Source: Diplolepis rosae (lineage: Eukaryota; Arthropoda; Insecta; Hymenoptera; Diplolepididae). Taken from it: 64,000 nucleotides of DNA. The stretch lies in the NCBI GenBank assembly GCA_030998225.1, contig JAPYXD010000469.1:1550001-1614000 (forward strand), written 5' to 3'. The notes beneath the pieces are model-generated. The model was not told where the DNA came from, searched no databases, and saw only the letters and a program-made list of their open reading frames with translations. The position numbers were made by a program, and so were the translations under genes. Shown here one piece after another: positions 1-11,396 of the stretch. The stretch's first letter is position 1, and each line of letters begins with the position of its first letter.

Positions 1-1298
1 GGCACCATTCCTAGGAATAAAAGGCTAACTGACATTAACGCTCTTTTACGAACTATTTTCAAGATGCAAAAACTATTAACTGTATTTTTTAGTAGTTAAA
101 ATTGAAATTTTGCATTTTTTTCTTCCACGTTTGAAATGCCCCTGCATTTACCAACTACCGATTAAAAACTGAGCAGAACCTAATAAGATGCTACATTTTT
201 TGATAAAAGATAGTTTTTGGCCTTTTTCTCAGTTTCAATCTAAATGCAGTTATTGGTTCTTTTACTTTGGACGGCAAAATAGGGCGGTATATAGGGCCAG
301 CATTTAGAACATTAAATTTCATTATAAAAATTAATGTAATAAACGTTGTTTCTTATTGAACTATTTAAATTTTAATGTATGCGTGTTTATTTATGCGTTT
401 AGTAAAACGGTCATCTTCTCATGTGACGTCACTTCTTGCCCTAAAGTGTTTAAAGGGCTACTGGAGAGTATAAATTGAGACTGTAGTAGGATCTGTAGAG
501 GCTATTTCATAATTGAAATTGTTTTATACTGCATTTTAATAATAGTAGACTGTTCAACTCGTGTCGTACTCTGTACTTTTTCTAATTACCCCACTGTAAA
601 GCGTTGTGTTTTAAAGCCCGTTAAGAGGAAAGAAGATATATAATTAATAAATTAATAAATGAGAGCCTAGGTTTATAAGAATAAAAAACCTTCAGTGTCT
701 TATCGCGTGAATTCCTGTTTGAGTTTCATATGAAAGATTTATGAAAGTTGCGAAAAAGTGCTGAAAAAGATATTTTTTGTCCATAAAACTTGGCAGGATT
801 CAGAGTTGATATTCTCATTATATGAGCGTTTTCTCGTCCTAAGTTGAAAGATAAATCCTACTTCTCAGAGTAATCCAAAGTTTTACTATAATCGCCGAAA
901 GATTACAGACCCTCGCCCTCGTGTCAAGGATCCAACTACTGCACATATGGTTTTATTCATGAAGTCAATTAATCTTATTCCTTTAATAATAAATTGGTTT
1001 CTTCAGAAAAATATCAACTAGATTATAACAATATTTTTATCCATTTATTATATTTCTCCATGAAGTTTTTTAAGTGCACTTCTCTCGACCAAAATTAACT
1101 TTTGTACATATTAAGGCCATGTTTGACTTATCCGATCTCTACTTTGCCGACACTTTTTTTTTCACTCTTCGCATTCCTACCTTAATTGAGATATCGAGTT
1201 AAAACTTTGTGTAATTGAGTAAAAAGCAGATAGCTTGTGTAAATAATTTTTTTTTTCTTGTTGCCTTTGATTGTGCATACAAATTTCATTGACTGGCT
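1..1298. other. AT-rich sequence without recognised gene
   Basis: No long frame, splice-linked conserved peptide, inverted terminal repeats or tandem array could be supported here. It may be intergenic or intronic. Confidence 0.5.
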
Positions 1299-1319
1299 TT
1301 GAAGTTTTCATGCACGAGT

Positions 1320-2340
1320 GCCTCGCAAGCTCTATCTAGGGCTCACGGTGTGCCCTCTCTTATGTATTACAAAGGGATATTTACAGATAGTGGCGGGGCG
1401 AATGAATTTATATCAGCGACATCTAGGGGACGTAGCAGAAACTACATTTCACGAAAACTACCACTCCCCCTCCACTTCAGATCCAGTAATGAAGGGCGCA
1501 AAATTTTCGCCCTCCCATGCAAAAAAGGAAAAATTCAGATTTTATTATATTTGAGGTTACTTTACATGGCTTAAATCAGCTTTGAAGGGGACTGGAGTTT
1601 TATCTTTATCGACACTTAAATGCGGATTTAAAACTGACGAACGAAAATACTTTTATGTGCCACCGGCGCGCAAACTCGTTTTTTCGCTACAGTTAACAGT
1701 AGCGCAATGTAGTACATTGCGCTACAGAGGAATGAAATGTAAAAATTGAACTGCGCATGCGCCCATAGCCATGAAACGAAGCACGATCTTCTTCTTATTC
1801 TTCGTACAGCGTTAGCATCTTACTGGCAAAGCCTTGTACATTTTAACTGCGCATGCGTCTACTATAATCCATTACTACTACACAAGATCGATAAAATCAA
1901 AATTGTACGCCTAGGCACGTAATATACTATTTAATGTAAACTTTCTTACAGCGTTTTGCAATATAATACGCAATGAATTTTTATAAACAAAACGAGAAAC
2001 CAAGCCTTTATGAGTTTTATTTTAGATTCAAAACAAGTTATTGATGACTTACCCGATTTGCAGCTACAACTATTTTTATTTGGAGGGCAAACAGTAAAGC
2101 ACTGCTAATTGTTGGCACATTAATCTAGGTATTAGCACTTTAAAGATCGAAGTTCATTAAAATCATTTGAAATCGCAATCAATTTTAATCAATTACAACA
2201 TGCAGACAAGTGACAACATGTCTACCGCGCACGACGTTCATTTCGGTGACACACTAGCGGCGACTAGGGGACGTAGCAATCACTATTTTTCTTTCGCCAC
2301 TTGACCTATGGGAGTGGGCACACCGCGCCAGGGCCGGTCA
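1320..2340. repeat. weak inverted arms around 1336 and 2335
   Basis: The word CACGGTGTGCCCTCTC near 1345 reappears inverted near 2310 as GGAGTGGGCACACCGCG, and GACGTAGCA-type words occur at 1429 and 2271. This suggests a degraded inverted-repeat element of about 1 kb into which the repeat at 1647-1930 was inserted. Ends and target duplication are not clear. Confidence 0.35.
1647..1930 (-). repeat. dispersed repeat, copy 1 (minus)
   Basis: Reverse-oriented relative of 8393-8955. Shared blocks in order: CTAGGC with a TATTA-rich edge, ATCGATCTTGTGTAGTAGTA, ATGCGCAGTT, an AAGAAGAAGA purine tract, a second ATGCGCAGTT, GTAGCG words and a GGCGCG edge next to ATGTG. The GTAGCG words can fold back. 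This copy is shorter and lacks the GC-rich hairpin of copy 2. Confidence 0.65.
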
Positions 2341-2506
2341 ACTTCTAATGAATGAGGTGTCCGCGTAGCTTAGTTCATGTGCACAGTTGTACGCGGCGCT
2401 AGTTGTCGCAAGCGAGCGGAGTGCGGCAAGGGAAACTGGCTTCATATGAGTTCCGCCATTGTTGTTTACAAGTATTTAACAATTCATTACGTGATTGCGC
2501 GTTGTC

Positions 2507-2856
2507 ATGAATAAAAAATACGAAATTCAGTGTGCCGTTCGTGGATGTGCCACTGAAAGGGGTCGGAAAGAAAGTGTGCCTATCCATCGATATCCGAAGA
2601 GAGGAGATGCTGGACAATGATGGATAGAAGCTTGCGCGAATTCAAATTGTCGAGGTTAGAATACCATCAAGTAGTAGAAGGGAAATTTTTTGTTTGTCAT
2701 CGACATTTCGATGAATGATATTTCTAAGTATAAAAAGAAAAATGATGCTTTTCTTTTAAAGTGCGGTGCTGTTCCCACGTTGAATTTGCCGTCAGGCAGT
2801 GATCTGTCGTGTCAAAGTGATGTAAACATTAATTTACCAGCAGGAGGAAGTGTTTA
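2507..2856 (+). pseudogene. THAP zinc-finger domain relic 1
   Basis: From ATG 2507 the frame reads MNKKYEIQCAVRGC, a C-x-x-C-type start of a THAP C2CH finger, then a TGA at 2618 in place of a residue before the conserved W (WIEACANSN). After a one-base shift comes LEYHQVVEGKFFVCHRHFDE, carrying the second Cys/His pair, a second stop, then KCGAVPTLNLP, which is the AVPT box that ends THAP domains. THAP domains bind DNA and occur in P-element transposases and in host proteins derived from them. Two stops and a frameshift show it is dead. It ends at a TTAA followed by a possible MITE. Confidence 0.8.
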
Positions 2857-2857
2857 A

Positions 2858-3300
2858 GGGGCTATTTCCGACGCCTTGCTGATAAAATTTCCGAAACTAA
2901 TGAACCGATCCTTATGAAATTTTCACCACATATCTAAAACCGTTTGATTTTTTTGTTTCAGACAATCCATCTCCGAGATTTCATCAACAGCTCACATCTA
3001 TCTACTTTTTGAGGACCTATGATTCACCACCAATTTCATCTATAAGAAGTGTCTAAAATAAATTTAAAAAATTGTATCTATGTATTGTAAGAGTGCATTT
3101 ACTTAGCCTCCCAATTTTCATAACAATATCTATAATATAAACCTCACAAAAAAAATCATGAAAATAGACTTTTTTTAAGCGTTTAATGTGAGTAGACCCC
3201 TCAAGGATATGTGATACTTTAGAAAAGTAGCAAGTTCATGTGAACAATTTTGTCCAGTTTCTACATTTTTCTAAACAAAATATATAAAAAAAAATTTTAA
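2858..3300. repeat. possible TTAA-flanked MITE plus fragment of the GGGCATGTGATAC family
   Basis: A GGGGCTATT edge follows TTAA at 2854-2857; an inverted AGTAGACCCC edge precedes TCAA at 3201. The match of the ends is short. From about 3203 the words ATGTGATACTTT, GTAGCAAGTTCATG and CAGTTTCTACAT match the MITE at 40003-40363, so a truncated copy seems to lie here. Confidence 0.35.
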
Positions 3301-4186
3301 TACATAAATAAGGTATGATAATAATACTTGTGAGTGTGTTTCCATTGAAACCTCCCCTCTTCTCAGTGCCAAACCTCTCCTCTATTTTCCTTTCGTTTTG
3401 CAAGCGTTAGAAAGAGATACAAGAATTCTTAATCCGAAGCCGTCACTTCTGAAGGTCAAACCTTTTGATGGAGTGAGTAATTTTTCATATAGTGGTTTTC
3501 AGATTCAAATATTCTTTGTTTTGCTTCGCAACTTTGATATAGTGAATTTCAAATTCTTGTAGGTTTTGTGACAGTTAGTAGAGCATACACAGTGTGTCCC
3601 AAAAATAACCGAACTTTTTGAATATAGAATAAGATACACATTATATTATCTTTGAAAGTTATTATTTATTCAAAATAGGTTCCATTAGACTCAATACAAC
3701 GTTTGGAACGATCAACCAGCGCATGCATAGATTTTTTTATGTCATTTATAGGAATGTTCTTCAGCACCTCGGTTACGGCTGCTTGAATGGCTGGGATATC
3801 ATCATAAAATGCTCCTTTCATCTTGGTTTTCAGTTTTGGAAATAGAAAATAGTCACATGGTGATAGATCAGGCGAATACAGAGGGTGGTTAATGAGAGAA
3901 ATTCGTTTTTTCATCAAAAATTCGTTCACTTTTTTGGTCTTGTGAGGTGGTGCATTTAACTGATGTGGAACAAAACGTGCACAGACCTTTCTTTTACCCA
4001 AATCTTCAGTTAAAATTCTCCAAATAGTGTTTTTACTCGTATTTAATTCCTCAGCCAACATTCTCGTAGTAAAATTTGCATCGATACCAATGATTTCACG
4101 GACTTTTTCCACCAATTCAGCACGATTACTAACTTCTGGACGACCTGGCCTTAGGTCGTCATTTAAATCCTCACGGCCATTTTTAA

Positions 4187-5496
4187 CCCTAGAACGATCC
4201 ACTGGGGTTCCACGACACCCCAGTCAAAGTTCAAGGTACGCTCCTGACTAAGTGTAGTTGCACTTTGGTCTAGGACCTTAACCATAATTCACTTTCACTA
4301 TTCGTCATTCAGTCTAGGTCAATGAACGAGCGCATTAGTATTTCCTGTGATTCTTGTGCGAAAGTGTATATCGTGTGGGGTTACGCTGCACTCCAGTGGA
4401 CAGTTAACGTTCGAGAATTGTCTCGGTAAGTAAATTTCAGTTTTTTTGTTAAATCGGTTTGAATAGATGTTTTGAGTATGAATTTGAAAATAGAAAGTGT
4501 GGAAAAAATTTTAGATTGAAAATAGCAAAAAATTAGGTATAATAAATTTCTGAATTTGAAGCGTCATTAAAAGGTTGAGAATGGAATAGTATAACGACTT
4601 CAGTTGGACGTTTTAAGCATAAATTAGTAATTTGAAAGTTTGAAAAAAAAATTCTTTATATATATAGCCAGTAAAAAATCATTATAAGTAATAATGATTG
4701 TCGAGAACAGTTTGTTATATTTTAATTAAGGGCATTTTGGACCGATACGCCTGCAACTTGAACTTTTACAGAGAGTAATGGAAAATGCCATTACTCCTGG
4801 AACAGCGAAACAAGGACTCGTCGAACCACACTTGCGAGTACGACTCGCTATTCCGACCCTTCGTCGGGATTTGCGTGTCTCAATTGAGGCCAACCTCGAA
4901 GAACGGGCACCTGTATCAGGAGGAAGTGCTCTGACAGAGAAAAAACAGGCGCGATGTGTTCTGTGTCCTCGAGTTGCGGACAGAAAAACAAAAACTGCAT
5001 GTGAACGGTGTCATGGCCCAGTTTTTATAATAAATCTGGATTTTAATAATTAATTTTACTAGTATTTTTTGAGATTTTTGCCATTTGTCAGATTTCGCTA
5101 ATTCTCTCCACTTCGTATACTAAAATAATTATGTTTTTTTGAAAAAAAGGAAAAGCGCCTATCATGCTCTTGAAGTGTGACTAATCTTCTTTTGAAATCC
5201 GTTTTTTTTTAAATCGGTCATATTGTTGGGAAACTGCGTTATTTTCTATAAAAAACGGCAATTCTGAGGATTTTCTAGTTTTTTTTTCATATTTATTAAA
5301 TTATTCAACATTTATTGGAAAATTAATATAATGTTATCATAATAATTGTTTTCTGCACTAAAAAACGAAGAAAATGGCCTACCCAAAAATTTTTATACTA
5401 CAAATAGAAAGCATTGTGCCACGGTACAAGTTTGGGGTGTCGTAGAACCCCAGTGGATCATTAGAGAATGAGCCAGCTCAGTGGATCGTTCTAGGG
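4187..5496 (+). mobile_element. non-autonomous piggyBac element
   Basis: Exact TTAA duplications at 4183-4186 and 5497-5500 flank terminal repeats CCCTAGAACGATCCACTG. CCCTAGAA is the classical piggyBac tip. Subterminal inverted copies of CTGGGGTTCYACGACACCCC lie directly inside on the left but behind a spacer of about 30 bp on the right, the asymmetry known for piggyBac. At 1310 bp it is too short for a whole transposase and keeps only its 3' end. Confidence 0.92.
4778..5053 (+). pseudogene. piggyBac transposase C-terminal Cys-rich domain
   Basis: The frame reads LVEPHLRVRLAIPTLRRDLR then RCVLCPRVADRKTKTACERC, the C-x2-C...C-x2-C cross-brace typical of the piggyBac C-terminal zinc domain, which recognises the element's own end. 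The usual third pair after PV is missing (GPVF in place of PVC) and the frame closes soon after. The RNase-H-like catalytic core is absent, so this is a deletion derivative. Its orientation is opposite to the host mariner transposase. Confidence 0.82.
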
Positions 5497-5823
5497 TTAA
5501 ATCATGTAAACCACGTATAAACATGAGTACGACTCATACAATCATTACCATAAACTTTTATCACCAATTTGTATGTCACAGCGAATTTTTTTTCAAGTTT
5601 AACACAAAATTTTATATTTGCTCTTTGTTCCATTTTTGTTTTGTAACATTAGCACTTTTTCTTTTATTGAAATGGCTGTAACTTTCACATCTGTCATCCG
5701 ATTTACATGAATTTAGGTGCGTTTGAAAGAGGATGAATGTATCTTTTTAATGCTGCAAATTTTCAATAGATGGCGTTGCATGTCGTATGATTTAAATATA
5801 AAGTTCGGTTATTTTTGGGACAC

Positions 5824-5985
5824 CAGTGTTCGCAGAACGTGGACGTAAACGGCCCCCACCATAGATGCTTCGAGCTCATTGTGTCTTCCTCATTCAACCA
5901 ACCTATGGCAGTGGAGCGAGGAAGAAGCCATGAGCTGGTAGGGTCCATGGTGGGGGCCATTTACGTCCACGTTCTGCGAACACTG
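5824..5985. mobile_element. hAT-type hairpin MITE inside mariner terminal repeat
   Basis: A 162-bp near-perfect hairpin. Terminal repeats start CAGTGTTCGCAGAACGTGGA and run 38 bp with one mismatch (AAACGG versus AAATGG). The 8-bp direct repeat TGGGACAC lies at 5816-5823 and 5986-5993. CAGTG tips with 8-bp duplications fit hAT. Removing it with one repeat restores a perfect mariner end. Confidence 0.9.
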
Positions 5986-6001
5986 TGGGACACACTGGGT
6001 A

Positions 6002-6218
6002 TATTCCATTTATTCAAACGAAAATATTAACTTTGCCGCTTGAAAACCACTATATTAATATCTGATACGTAAACTCTGTTTGTCTCATTTTGAAACGATA
6101 TCGTATTGAAATATAAATAATTTTATAAATTAACTCTAACGAAAAGTCTGTCAGTGTAGTAATTTTTGTTATTTCTACTCATTATTACTTCTATTATTTT
6201 TATACATTATAATATTTT
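6002..6218. other. AT-rich spacer
   Basis: Nothing recognised between the mariner and the next MITE. Confidence 0.5.
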
Positions 6219-6585
6219 AAGAATTTGATTTAAAGTAATTTGTTTAAAAGTCTTTTTTTGATTGAAACAAAAGATTTATTTAAATCAAATAATATTTATT
6301 TAACTTAACCAAAATATATTTGGGCCAAATAAACGTTTGTTTGAATTAAATAAATTTTTCTAAAAAAAAAAACAAATTATTGCATTCTAATATGGTGAAA
6401 GATATAATTTGTTTGATTTCAGGCAGAAATATATTTGATTTGAAGAAATTGTTATTTAGTTCAAAGATACTTTTTTTTAATCAAACAAATTTTATTTCAT
6501 TTAAATAAATCACTTTTTCAAATCAAAGAAAGTCTTTTAAACAAATGATTTCCTTTGATTCAATCAAATATTTTTTCTGAGTGTG
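6219..6585. repeat. word-palindrome MITE, family TTTGATTCAA, copy 1
   Basis: Made almost wholly of variants of TTTGATTCAAACAAA in both orientations, with a central block ATATGGTSAAAGATATAATT shared with the copy at 14486-14867. The right edge TTTTTTCTGAGTGTGA matches the other copy; the left edge is decayed. Confidence 0.75.
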
Positions 6586-6589
6586 ATCA

Positions 6590-7790
6590 TTAGCTTTTAT
6601 AAAAATACTTTTGGCACTTAGTCATCATTTTTTAAAGCGACTTTCTTACCACCTCAAGATCAGTAAAAAACTGATCCCGAGACAAATCAATTGTTACATG
6701 TTGATTACTGTGGTTCATTGAAAAAATGAACATGTGTCGAAACATGTCACGAAATAGTTAGTAAAAATATTTCAGGAAATAAGTTTCCGCACTTTCTGGC
6801 AGCAATATTTATATAGGTAAAACTAAAGTTCTACACACTTCTTAGTAAAAAAAAATCGAATATGATTATTATGTACTGTATCATTAAACATAGATTATAA
6901 TGATTACAAAATTTCAATGTTGATTTAAAAGCGGAAGTATAATAAAGTGGTAAAATTTCGGAGTGGTCAGCCTCGACACCTCGAAGTAGAACAAGTTGAT
7001 TTTAGTTAGACCGCAAGTCTGAAACGATGCGCTTTGTGGCCGAGGTGGCCCTGATTTGACTTTCAAATCGTATGGGAACACAATTGTATAACCGAGGGAA
7101 AAATATCGAAAATTCGTCTCTGCAATAAAACCTATTGTGTTTTGTTATCTTGTAGGCAGCGTTATGAAGTTATACATAACTCGAGGTTTTTACGAAAAAT
7201 GCATGCATATTAGATATTAAGTAAAATACGTATTTAACTTGCCCCCCCAACACAAAAATAATATATTGTAAAAAATAACTATAGGCATGAAATACATTGT
7301 GAAATATTATAAATAACCAAGTAAATTAGGTGCCCATTCTGAATGTAGAGCAACAGCAAAAAAAATGTTTTACGCGTCTTGGAAATTTAGATCGGATTTC
7401 ACTATTACACACAGGTACTTGCACATGCTGAAAGAATACTACATCGTCGGTGATAGACAAATCTGCATTATCACCCAGAGCACGTTTCCTGGTAAATGTC
7501 TTTGGCTCTCTCTCATGTAAAAAGCCAAGAAATAAGTGTCTCATTTAAGAAATAAGTGTTTCTTTGATAAGATGAATGAAAAAAAAAAATCTTAATAACT
7601 ATGACAAATTATTAAATAAAAAAGCAAAAGAGCGTATCTTCAAATCAGTTGGAGTTATAATCGAACATAACATTGACATTAACATTTGGGATTTGAACTA
7701 CCGGTTATTTTGAATTTGTAAGGTATAATGATATTTACGAATTGACAAAAAATTAGTTTTATGTTTGACATTTATGAAATGGGACGCTTT
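6590..7790. other. no recognised gene
   Basis: Some modestly GC-richer sequence (6960-7080 and 7320-7540) but no conserved peptide in any frame and no terminal repeats that I could pair. Confidence 0.45.
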
Positions 7791-8250
7791 ATGCTTGAAC
7801 AAGATTGAGAAATATTGAAAACGTACTTCCAAATTGGTGAGTCTTCTACCCAAACTATAAGAAATTTACGAAAAAAATGTGGCAAAAAAGAAGTGCCTTC
7901 ATTGCAGTTTGTGGATCAATTTGAGAAGCGAGTTCGTGAAACTGGATCGTTACAACGAGAGACTGTTTGGTGCGGATTTTAGTAAGTTGACATTATTGGG
8001 CCATTTTTCTCTGAAAATGAACAAGGAGCCGCCGTTCAAGTCAATGGCGAGCGTTACCATGCCATGCTCAATGAATTTCCGTTTCCAAAAATTGAAGAGG
8101 ACGACATGGACGACATTTCGTTTCAATAGGACGGGGCCACTTGCCACGCAGCCAACGTAACAATCGATCTTTTGCGCGCCGTTTTCAAACATCGAATTGT
8201 CAGCAGAAATTCTGATGTCAATTGAGCCCCTGGAAAGGAGAATGTCCTGA
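7791..8250 (+). pseudogene. IS630/Tc1-mariner-type (DDE_3) transposase relic
   Basis: The frame from ATG 7791 reads MLEQD*EILKTYFQIGES then TIRNLRKKCGKKEVPSLQFV and DQFEKRVRETGSL, the N-terminal helix-turn-helix. An in-frame deletion fuses this to ETVWCGF and, after two stops, IIGPFFSENEQGAAVQVNGE, RYHAMLNEF and EEDDMDDISFQ, a TAG where the family has Q, then DGATCHAANVTIDLLRAVF. The DGATCH aspartate is the second catalytic residue; the first is deleted and the last is lost after DVN. The family is common in insect genomes. Confidence 0.85.
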
Positions 8251-8392
8251 GCGTGCGGACTGGCATTGCCAAGTAGACAAGAGAGGGGATACGCGTTGCA
8301 ATGCACGCGTTTAATCCGACACAAAATGTTCAAATCGCGATTACTCCGGTAATTATTGTCATACACGGAGAAACTCTTCATTGTAATAGTAT

Positions 8393-8955
8393 ATTATGTG
8401 CCTAGGCGCATAATGAGGCTTATTACGCGACGATCGACAATGCTCGCAGGAGATCGAAGCCAAGGCATAGTCGAGACGAAGTCGAAACGAAGTCGAGACA
8501 AAGCCGAGGCGCGATCAGTCCTGCGAGCATTTTAAGCGAGTCTCGTAATCACCCGAATTGTGTACATTGGCACATATTCTATTTTATGTAACTTCAGTGC
8601 GTATACGAGTTTTTATGCGTACACTCGAATCTAATCTAGTATTCATCATGATTCTCGTCCATTGCACTTGATATTTCGTGAGTAGCCCCGGCCATTTTTA
8701 TTTTATCGATCTTGTGTAGTAGTAACGTGTTGTAATAGAGCATGCGCAGTTCAAATGTACAAGGCTTTGTCAGTAGGGTGCCAACGTTGTACGAAGAAGA
8801 AGAAGAATAAGAAGAAGATTACGCTACGCTGTATGGTTATAGGCACATGCGCAGTTCAATTTTTACATTTAATTCCTCTGTATCGTAATACACAACATTA
8901 CGCTACTCACAACTGTAGCGTAAAAATGAGTTTACGCGCCAGAGCCACATAAAAT
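8393..8955 (+). repeat. dispersed repeat, copy 2 (plus), inserted in the left arm
   Basis: Relative of 1647-1930. TAGTAT occurs at both junctions and the uninterrupted sequence is seen in the 11.37-kb arm, so this looks like an insertion with a 6-bp duplication. At 8440-8535 a hairpin pairs AATGCTCGCAGGA with TCCTGCGAGCATT around GAAGTCGA-type repeats. Confidence 0.65.
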
Positions 8956-9027
8956 CTAGTATTATTATATTTAATTTTACTAAAAATCAATAGGAAGCGA
9001 GGATATATTAACAAAACTAGTTTTATT

Positions 9028-10797
9028 ACATTCTCATCATGGATGAGAAGGTATTGGTTTTATGTGAAAAATGACTTTCGAAAATTTCATCAAATCTTTA
9101 CGTTTTGAGACCCCCTGAGTCCGAAAAAAGGGTTTTTACGAAAGTGTCTGTTTGTCTGTCTGTTTGTCTGTAGGTCGTGTACGGCATAACTCTTGATGGA
9201 ATTATCAGATTGAATTGAGCTTTGGTACACTTTATCGGAGCCGAAAAAGTAAGGACAAGTTCGTTAACCAGCCACATCCAATCAAAATTGAGGGATTGAG
9301 CACTACTTTTGTGTTTTTGAAAATAATTTTTTGAAGAAATCAAAAATTTTAATACTGGTTTTAGATAGTGCTCATAAATCTCTAAAAATTATCTTGATAA
9401 CGTTTTTTGATTAAATCAAAATTAGAAATGTTACAGCATATTCAAATTCGAAAAAGTCAATATCAAAATTCCATTTTCCAGTTAAATTATACGAGATACG
9501 AAAAAACGTTATGATACAATATTATTTTCTACATAAAGACCTACAAATTTGAATCGTAACATTTTTTCATAAGATGCATATTTTTTTTTAATTCAAAAAT
9601 AATCTATTGAAAATCCAAAATTCAATTTTTTAACAATAATATGTGAAATACGAAAAAAACATAAGAATACAAAGTTGTTCGTTTCAAAAAGATCTACAAG
9701 TTTTGTCTGACACAGTTTATGAAAAAACATATATTTTTCGTTTCAATTCCAAAAAATACGATTAAAATTCAATAAGTCCATTTTTTAGACAAAATATATG
9801 AGATATATAAAAAAAGTTCAAATGAAAAATTATTTGCCTAAATGAGGTCTACACATTCTTATTAAGAAATTTCTCGACAGGATGTATATTTTATGTTTTG
9901 ATTTTTAATATTAAAAAAATTCGATTTTTTTCACCAAAATATGTGAGATACGAAATAAGCCTTGTTCTGCAAAATCGTTTCCTTAAGGTAGCACGATCAC
10001 GAAAATTAGACCTCAGACAAAAATAGATAATTTTGCTTTCAAGAATAGCAACATTATTATTGAAGGGTCAATTTGAATGAGAAAAGATTATTTTTCATGA
10101 AAAAAATTTGAAACACAAAAAAATAATGTTAATCATAAATTTTATTTTTGCCCAAACTTATTTTCTTATCGCTTCGAGTCAAATTTTTGAAAATGATGCG
10201 ATTCTAATAAATTATGGTTCATTTTTTTAGAAAAAAGATTCTCTACAACTTGACCGTTTCCTATTTTTGAAATTGAATTAATTATTATTAAATACAGCAA
10301 TTTGTTTATAAAAATTTTGTTTTGAAAAATTGTTTTTTTATAATTTCAGACATTAAAGAATTCATTTTCAAAAATCGGAAACGGTCAAGTTGTAGAGAAT
10401 CTTTTTCCTAAAAAAACGAACCGTGATTTATTATAATCGCAGCATTTTTAAAAATTTGTCTCGAAGCGATAAGAAAATAAGTTTGGGCAAAAATGAAATT
10501 TATTAATAACATTATTTTTTTGTGTTTCAAATTTTTTTCATGAAAAATAATCTTTTCTCTTTCAAATTAGCCCTTCAAAAATAATATTGCTATTCTTAAG
10601 AGCAAAATTATCTATTTTAGACTGAGGTCTAATTTTCGTGATCGTACTACCTTAAATAAAGTCTACGATTATTTTTTCTTTTTGAGAGATTTGGAAGAAA
10701 ATAAATTACTCTAATCATGTAATTTATTAAAAAGTTACTGAAATGTATACAGAAAATCGAGCGCGAAGCGCGAGTGTCATGATGAGAATGTGTTCCT
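9028..10797 (+). mobile_element. long repeat family 'CATTCTCATCATG', copy 1
   Basis: Both ends carry CATTCTCATCATG (inverted at the right end), 13 bp. Near the left end is a TCTG/TTTG microsatellite beside a conserved block with GAGCTTTGGTACACTTTATC and GGACAAGTTCGTTAAC. The body is a series of AAAATATGAGATACGAAAAA-like degenerate units of about 125 bp. A GCGCGAAGCGC hairpin lies near the right end. Copy 2 is at 43386-45008 on the other strand. No protein is encoded. Confidence 0.75.
9987..10651. mobile_element. 665-bp palindromic TTAA MITE
   Basis: TTAA at 9983-9986 and 10652-10655 flanks GGTAGCACGATCACGAAAAT and its inverted copy with one mismatch over 30 bp; pairing continues far inwards (GACCGTTTCC with GGAAACGGTC). 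The other copy of the host repeat, at about 43512, reads straight through a single TTAA, so the empty site is visible in this same window. Confidence 0.93.
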
Positions 10798-11094
10798 TAA
10801 GGCCGATAGAGCCTTAAGTAAATTGAATTTCCTGTTTCACTTACACTGAAAAAGAAATTTAGTGAATTTGAGAAAATGAGTAATTCACATCATCCTTAAT
10901 ATTATAAAAATGGTTTGAGCTTCAGTATTAAATTATAAGAAATAAACTTGAATGTATGCAAAGAGCACAAGACCGAGCGCGAAGCTTGCGAGCGAAGCGA
11001 GCTGCGCGCGATGAGAATGTGCCCACGAAGCGGGCAGATTTTTTATATCATGGAGGTGCTATTATTTCCTATTTTCGATAGGAAAAGTTATAAA
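10798..11094. other. spacer with CG-rich words
   Basis: Holds GAGCGCGAAGCTTGCGAGCG and CGCGATGAGAATG near 10976-11020, resembling the right end of the 9028-10797 family, so it may be a short end-only copy. Confidence 0.4.
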
Positions 11095-11396
11095 TATGGT
11101 TCCACTATCTCCAAAAGACTATGGTAATTTGGTTAGACAGAAGATGTAATATGCAATATAATTCGTTCAATGTGTCGATTACGATTTTACTATTTCAAAA
11201 AATAAAACTTGCTTTTGTTTTTAGGCATAAGTACAATTATATCACCATTTTCTCCAATATTATTAGTAACTCCATAGTTTAATATTCAGAATAGTAATTT
11301 ATAAAAAAGTGACGTTATACCCTCGTTTCCTATTGACTTTTAGTAAAAATAAATATAATAATACTAAATTTTACAATGAAGAGTTTCTCCGTGTAT

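Larger units (their letters stand above)
3666..5633 (-). pseudogene. mariner transposase, split by piggyBac element
   Basis: The start codon at 5633-5631 opens MEQRANIKFCVKLEKKF, a usual mariner N-terminus. The frame runs through MSRTHVY to a TGA at 5504-5502, hits TTAA, and resumes beyond the piggyBac element at 4182 with KNGREDLNDDLRPGRP. The helix-turn-helix section follows to FVPHQL, then an in-frame internal deletion joins it to NAPPHKTKKVNEF. The last third holds the final catalytic Asp motif HPLYSPDLSPCDYFLFPKLK and ends at SNGTYFE. The first two catalytic Asp motifs are deleted, so it cannot cut DNA even without the insertion. Confidence 0.9.
3588..5999 (-). mobile_element. mariner element with two younger insertions
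   Basis: Terminal repeats CAGTGTGTCCCAAAAATAAC start at 3590 and, inverted, end at 5997 once the inserted MITE (5824-5985) and one copy of its 8-bp duplication are removed. TA lies on both sides (3586-3587 and 6000-6001), the mariner target duplication. Inside are a disrupted transposase, a piggyBac derivative (4187-5496) at TTAA and a hAT-type MITE in the right terminal repeat. Both insertions postdate the mariner. Confidence 0.9.
8361..11396. mobile_element. 3-kb inverted-repeat element with nested insertions
   Basis: Ends ATACACGGAGAAACTCTTCA at 8362 and, inverted, 11395 extend through ATTGTAA. After an interruption (8393-8955) the left arm resumes with AGTATTATTATATTTA, ACTAAAAATCAATAGGAAGC, matching the right arm at 11318-11372. 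The interior consists of another repeat family (9028-10797) carrying its own MITE. No coding capacity was seen. The right arm also matches 13597-13900 in inverted orientation. Confidence 0.7.

Noticed and set aside
10757..10797. Helitron 3' end because of the GCGCGAAGCGC hairpin near the terminus.
   Set aside because: No CTRR terminus after the hairpin, and both ends carry the same inverted CATTCTCATCATG.
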